A stretch of DNA of 64,000 bases. It comes from Streptomyces qinzhouensis (lineage in GTDB: Bacteria; Actinomycetota; Actinomycetes; Streptomycetales; Streptomycetaceae). A program made the translations under genes and the position numbers. The stretch is from contig NZ_CP042266.1 of assembly GCF_007856155.1 (NCBI RefSeq), forward strand, positions 5,952,001 through 6,016,000, in the 5' to 3' direction. Each line of letters starts with the position of its first letter. Within the stretch, counting starts at the first letter, position 1. Below the pieces are notes generated by a model. It was given only the letters and a program-made list of their open reading frames with translations. It did not search any database and was not told the origin of the DNA. Below are positions 60,140 to 64,000 of this stretch, piece after piece.

Positions 60140-61150
60140 ATGGTGTGGCGCATGATGCAACTGACGGAAATAAGCGGACTTGCTCGACAGGTGAACGAGG
60201 ACTGGCAGTCGCCGATCGCCGATACGGTCGCCGCGCCCTGGGGCATCGCCCCCGGTGTCGCGCGCTGGTGGCGGTCGAGCGCCTCGCATGTGTTCGTCGT
60301 GCCCGACACCCCGAAGCCGGACAGCGCGCTGTATCTGCGGTTCGTCCCGGAGCGGTACCCGGCCTACGGGCGGTTCGGGACGATCGCCGCGCTGATGGAC
60401 CGGCTGCACGGCCGTGGACTCGCGCTCACCCCACCGGTCAGGTCCGCGCAGGGGCGGCTCGTGGAGACCGTGGAGACCCCGCTGGGGACCATGCGCGCCA
60501 TGTGTCTCACCGAGGCGCCCGGCGAAGAGGTCGAACTGGAAGATCTGACCGAGGAGCAGGCCCGGGCCTGGGGCGCGCTCCTCGCCCGTACCCATGACTC
60601 GGCGGCCGGCCTCGGGGACGGGCTCGGGCCTGCGCTCGACGGGATCGCCGGGGCCGCCCGGCTCTACTCGGCGGACGCCGAGCTGGCCGCCGCCGTGGCG
60701 AAGGTGGCCGCCGCGCTCGCCGGGCTGCCGCGCGATCCGGAGTCGTACGGCGTCGTCCACGGGGACTTCGAACTGGACAACCTCGCCTGGCAGGGTGCCA
60801 CCCCCACCGCCTTCGACTTCGACGAGGCGGCGTTCTCCTGGTACGCGGCCGACATCGCCCATGCGCTCCGCGATCTGACCGACGACGGCCGCCCGGATCC
60901 CGCCCGTGCCGGGCTTCTGGACTCCTTCCTCGCCGGATACCGCGAGGTACGGCCCCTGACCGGGGCGACCCCGGACGAACTGCTCCTGTTCGCGGGCGCC
61001 AACGCCGCCCGCAGCCTGGTCGAGCTGCATCCGGTGCTCGCGACCCTCGACGAGGGCCGGCCCGACGACCTCGACAAGCTCCGCGGCGATCTCGCCGAGC
61101 ACCGCGACGAACAGCGCGCGATCGTGATCGCCGCCGCCGCTGCCTTGTAG
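60140..61150 (+). CDS. phosphotransferase (APH/choline-kinase-like) family protein
   Basis: A 336-residue cytoplasmic kinase-like protein. The catalytic loop VVHGDFELDN (H207, D209, N214) and the metal-binding FDFDEA are intact, and the N-terminal lobe has YLRFVPERYP. These place it in the APH fold family, which phosphorylates aminoglycosides, homoserine, choline or similar small molecules; the actual substrate is unknown. Three in-frame ATGs (60140, 60152, 60155) are possible and none has a clear Shine-Dalgarno sequence, so the start may be four to five codons further in. It lies after a terminator and is probably monocistronic. Confidence 0.82.
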   Translation: MVWRMMQLTEISGLARQVNEDWQSPIADTVAAPWGIAPGVARWWRSSASHVFVVPDTPKPDSALYLRFVPERYPAYGRFGTIAALMDRLHGRGLALTPPVRSAQGRLVETVETPLGTMRAMCLTEAPGEEVELEDLTEEQARAWGALLARTHDSAAGLGDGLGPALDGIAGAARLYSADAELAAAVAKVAAALAGLPRDPESYGVVHGDFELDNLAWQGATPTAFDFDEAAFSWYAADIAHALRDLTDDGRPDPARAGLLDSFLAGYREVRPLTGATPDELLLFAGANAARSLVELHPVLATLDEGRPDDLDKLRGDLAEHRDEQRAIVIAAAAAL

Positions 61151-61221
61151 CCCGCGCTCGACGTGCGGCACCCGCCGGACGCCGGTACACAGGGAGTGAC
61201 GACGGACCCGAGGAGCGGTCG

Positions 61222-62151
61222 ATGCCGGAGACGAGCGGTACCAGCGGCGCGGACGGTACGGAATGGGACGACGGCCTGCGGTACGCGGACCTCGGCGGCA
61301 CCTCTCTCGCCTACCGTGAGGCGGGCAGCGGCGAACCGGTCGTCCTCGTCCACGGCGATCTCAGCGACCTGCGGACCTGGGCCGCGCAAATGGACCCCTT
61401 CGCGGAGCGGTATCGCGTCCTCGCCTACAGCAGGCGGTACGCCCGGCCCAATCCCGATATCCCGCCCGGGGTGCCCAATCCGATGCAGCCGCATGTGGAC
61501 GATCTGGTGGCGTTTCTGCGGGCCACCGGCGCCGCTCCGGCGCATCTGGTCGCCAACTCGTGGGGCGCCTTCATCTCCCTGCTCACCGCGATCCGGCACC
61601 CGGACGCCGTGCGCTCCCTCGTCCTGGAGGAGCCGCCCGTCGTCCCGGTGTATCTGAGTGATCCGCCGCGCCCGGCGCAACTGCTCCGGCTCGTCCTGCG
61701 GCCGCGGACGCTCGCCGCGCTGCTCACCTTCCAGCACGGCACGGTCAAGCCCGTCGGCAGGGCGTTCGCGGCCGGGGACGACGATCGGGGTATGAAGATC
61801 TTCCTGCGCGGCGTCATCAAGGAACGGGCGCTCCGAAGGCTGCCGCGCGAACGGCGGACACAGTCGGTGGAGAACCTTTCGGCGCTGAAGGCCGGGCTCT
61901 TCGACGCCGGGTTCCCGCCGCTCGACCCGGACGAGGTGCGGGGCGTGCGCGCCCCGGTGCTGCTGGTCACGGGCGAGGACAGCACCGCCGTACTGCCGCT
62001 GCTGAGCGAACGGCTGGCCGAGCTGCTGCCGCGGGCCGAGCAGATCCGGATCCCCGGTGCGTCGCATCTGATGCACGAGGAGAACCCTCCGGTGCTCAAC
62101 CGGGCCGTTCTCGACTTCCTGGCGCGCCACGGCGGCCGCCCGCCCGGCTGA
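61222..62151 (+). CDS. alpha/beta hydrolase
   Basis: A 309-residue cytoplasmic hydrolase. The oxyanion-hole HG is in VLVHGDLSDLRTW (about 42), and the nucleophile S113 is in ANSWGAF, a NxSxG variant of the usual GxSxG elbow. The acid D is in LLVTGEDSTAV (about 250), and the catalytic His is in ASHLMHEENP (about 285). Esterase, haloperoxidase-like or C-C hydrolase activities are all possible. The ATG at 61222 follows GAGGAG weakly spaced. It lies 71 nt after the phosphotransferase gene in the same direction, so co-transcription is possible. Confidence 0.86.
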   Translation: MPETSGTSGADGTEWDDGLRYADLGGTSLAYREAGSGEPVVLVHGDLSDLRTWAAQMDPFAERYRVLAYSRRYARPNPDIPPGVPNPMQPHVDDLVAFLRATGAAPAHLVANSWGAFISLLTAIRHPDAVRSLVLEEPPVVPVYLSDPPRPAQLLRLVLRPRTLAALLTFQHGTVKPVGRAFAAGDDDRGMKIFLRGVIKERALRRLPRERRTQSVENLSALKAGLFDAGFPPLDPDEVRGVRAPVLLVTGEDSTAVLPLLSERLAELLPRAEQIRIPGASHLMHEENPPVLNRAVLDFLARHGGRPPG

Positions 62152-62166
62152 CGGCGCCCGGACAGT

Positions 62167-62202
62167 GGCCGCCGTCCCCACCCCCGAGAGGGGACGGCGG
62201 CC
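62167..62202. terminator. bidirectional terminator
   Basis: A 13-bp stem (62167-62179 and 62190-62202) with a 10-nt loop between the hydrolase and the convergent UvrA-like gene. Confidence 0.75.
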
Positions 62203-62214
62203 GGCCCGCTTCCG

Positions 62215-64000
62215 TCAGGCGCCGTTGATGTACGACGCGAGATGGCGGGCGGTCAGGGTGGCGCCCGTGGAGACGAGATCGCGCGGGGTGCCGGTGAACA
62301 CGACCTCGCCGCCGTCGTGCCCGCCGCCGGGGCCGATGTCGATGATCCAGTCGGCGTGGGCCATCACGGCGAGATGGTGTTCGATCACGATGACCGAGTT
62401 CCCGCCGTCGACCAGCCGGTCGAGGAGGGCCAGCAGCTTGTCGACGTCCGCCATATGGAGACCGGTCGTGGGTTCGTCGAGGATGTACGTGGACGACTTC
62501 TCGGCCATGTGGATGGCGAGCTTCAGCCGCTGGCGTTCACCGCCGGAGAGGGTGTTCAGCGGCTGGCCGAGCCGGACATAGCCGAGGCCGACGTCCTTGA
62601 GCCGGCCGAGGACGGTACGGGCCTGGCCGGCGGGGAAGAAGCCGTACGCCTCCGCGATCGGCATCTCCAGCACCTCGCTGATGTTCTTGCCGCGCAGGGT
62701 GTAGGTGAGGACCTCGGGGGTGTACCGCTTGCCCTCGCACTGCTCGCAGACCGAGGCGACCCCGGCCATCATCGCCAGGTCCGTATAGACGAGGCCGACG
62801 CCGTTGCAGCCCGCGCAGGCGCCCTCCGAGTTGGCGCTGAACAGGGCGGCCTTGACGCCGTTCTCCTTGGCGAAGGCGGTACGGATCGGGCTGAGCACCC
62901 CCGTGTAGGTCGCCGGGTTGGAGCGGCGCGAGCCCCGGATGGGGGACTGGTCGGCGACGACGACCCCGTCCCGGTGGGAGAGATGGCCGTGGATCAGTGA
63001 GCTCTTTCCGGAGCCCGCGACACCGGTGACCACCGCGAGGACGCCCAGCGGTACGTCCACGGAGACGTTCTTCAGATTGTGGAGCCCGGCGTTCTCGATG
63101 GAGAGCCGCCCCTTCGCCGTCCGGACGGTCTTCCGCAGGGCCGCCCGGTGGCCCAGATGGCGGCCGGTGAGGGTGCCGGACTCCCGCAGGCCGGCGACAT
63201 CGCCCGCGTACCCGATCAGTCCGCCTTCGGTGCCGGCGCCCGGTCCGAGGTCGACCACATGGTCGGCGATGGAGATGACCTCGGGCTTGTGCTCGACGAC
63301 GAGGACCGTGTTGCCCTTGTCGCGCAGCCGGACCAGCAGACCGTTCATGCGCTGGATGTCATGGGGGTGGAGACCGGTCGTCGGCTCGTCGAAGACATAG
63401 GTGACATCGCTGAGCGGGGAGCCCAGATGCCGGACCATCTTCACCCGCTGGGCCTCGCCGCCGGAGAGGCTGGAAGAGGTGCGGTCCAGACTGAGATAGC
63501 CGAGGCCGATCTCCACCAGGGAGTCCAGGAGCCCGCCGAGGCCGGTGAGGAGCGGGGCCACGGCCGGGGCGTCGAGCTTGCGCACCCATGCGGCGAGATC
63601 GCTGATCTGGAGCGCCGAGCATTCGGCGATGTTCAGACCGCCGATCCGGGAGGCCAGGGCGGCTTCGTTGAGCCGGGCGCCGTCGCAGTCGGGGCAGGTG
63701 CGGAAGACGACGGCCCGGTCGACGAAGGCCCGGATATGGGACTGCATGGCCTCGCGGTCCTTGGCGAGGTACGTCCGCTTGATGCGGGTGATCAGGCCCT
63801 CGTACGACAGCGTGCTGGTGTCGACCTTCACCTTGGTCAGCGGCTTGTGGAGCAGGTCGAAGAGTTCGGTCCCGTCGTAGTCGGCGACCTTCTTGTCCGG
63901 GTCGAAGAAGCCGGAGCCCGCCATGACCTTCCACTGCCAGGAGTCGACGGTGAAGCCGGGGACGACGATCGCGCCCTCGTTCAGGGACTTCGACCGGTCC
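62215..64000 (-). CDS. UvrA-like ABC ATPase (partial, N-terminus beyond the window)
   Basis: The C-terminal 595 or so residues of a UvrA-family protein; the frame continues without a stop to base 64000, so the start is outside. It has zinc-finger cysteines (CPDCDGARLNE; CAGCNGVGL with CEQCEGKRY), two ABC signatures (LSGGEAQRVKM and LSGGERQRLKL), two Walker B motifs (FDEPTTGLH; LDEPTTGLH) and the Walker A of the second domain (GVAGSGKSSL). The extrapolated length and sequence spacing look like the shorter UvrA paralogues (DrrC/UvrA2 type) linked to DNA-drug resistance rather than the housekeeping excinuclease subunit, but the missing N-terminus leaves this open. Confidence 0.85.
   Translation of the reverse strand, partial: DRSKSLNEGAIVVPGFTVDSWQWKVMAGSGFFDPDKKVADYDGTELFDLLHKPLTKVKVDTSTLSYEGLITRIKRTYLAKDREAMQSHIRAFVDRAVVFRTCPDCDGARLNEAALASRIGGLNIAECSALQISDLAAWVRKLDAPAVAPLLTGLGGLLDSLVEIGLGYLSLDRTSSSLSGGEAQRVKMVRHLGSPLSDVTYVFDEPTTGLHPHDIQRMNGLLVRLRDKGNTVLVVEHKPEVISIADHVVDLGPGAGTEGGLIGYAGDVAGLRESGTLTGRHLGHRAALRKTVRTAKGRLSIENAGLHNLKNVSVDVPLGVLAVVTGVAGSGKSSLIHGHLSHRDGVVVADQSPIRGSRRSNPATYTGVLSPIRTAFAKENGVKAALFSANSEGACAGCNGVGLVYTDLAMMAGVASVCEQCEGKRYTPEVLTYTLRGKNISEVLEMPIAEAYGFFPAGQARTVLGRLKDVGLGYVRLGQPLNTLSGGERQRLKLAIHMAEKSSTYILDEPTTGLHMADVDKLLALLDRLVDGGNSVIVIEHHLAVMAHADWIIDIGPGGGHDGGEVVFTGTPRDLVSTGATLTARHLASYINGA

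Overview
The window is high-GC actinobacterial DNA, almost certainly a Streptomyces chromosome. The signs are strong GC bias at third codon positions (which produces very long antisense shadow frames), GTG starts, several leaderless starts, a c-di-AMP riboswitch ahead of an M23 peptidase gene, a DasR-like site ahead of the HPr gene, and many secreted or lipoprotein products. No rRNA, tRNA, CRISPR array, insertion sequence or phage gene was seen.

Left part (1-19.8 kb), core-type genes. A riboswitch-led M23 cell-wall peptidase, a GntR/FCD regulator, HPr (ptsH), a GNAT/acyl-CoA synthetase fusion, a DUF5998 protein overlapping an alkaline-phosphatase-superfamily protein, thymidine kinase, a double VOC protein, a rhodanese, a cupin, and a quinone oxidoreductase whose promoter carries a SoxR-type operator in a 19-bp spacer. 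Next comes a cell-wall block: a VanY-like M15 lipoprotein, a BlaI/MecI repressor, a VanW protein and a GNAT protein. Two near-identical BlaI-type palindromes lie 4 nt upstream of the M15 and GNAT start codons. A 1-kb gap with helically phased CGGACAA repeats precedes an XRE-STAND NTPase.

Middle (20-41 kb), giant surface proteins. Two tandem secreted RHS/YD-repeat proteins with unrelated C-terminal domains and no evident immunity genes are followed within 15 nt by a 2,877-residue secreted protein with three LamG-like domains and about twelve P/homoB-like domains.

Right part (41-60 kb), a putative specialised secretion island. It holds a CHRD lipoprotein, a double-repeat lipoprotein (SCO0930-like), a LysM-like membrane protein, a 1,895-residue T7SS-signal protein with a huge Gly/Thr repeat region, a WXG100-like protein, an EssC-like ATPase (FHA, two membrane segments, three FtsK-type domains), a small WXG-like protein translationally coupled to an unknown protein, a DUF1996 protein, and an ECF sigma factor with its zinc anti-sigma factor. 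Seven intergenic copies of one promoter-like motif (TGAACC, 16-17 nt, CGTGTT-like) stand in the correct orientation ahead of the CHRD, SCO0930-like, LysM, T7SS-substrate, WXG100/EssC, WXG-like and sigma genes. I infer that the ECF sigma factor 58670-59254 runs this island, itself included, as one regulon. This is the best candidate for an undescribed system in the window.

Right edge (60-64 kb): a phosphotransferase-family protein, an alpha/beta hydrolase and a UvrA-like ABC protein cut by the window end.
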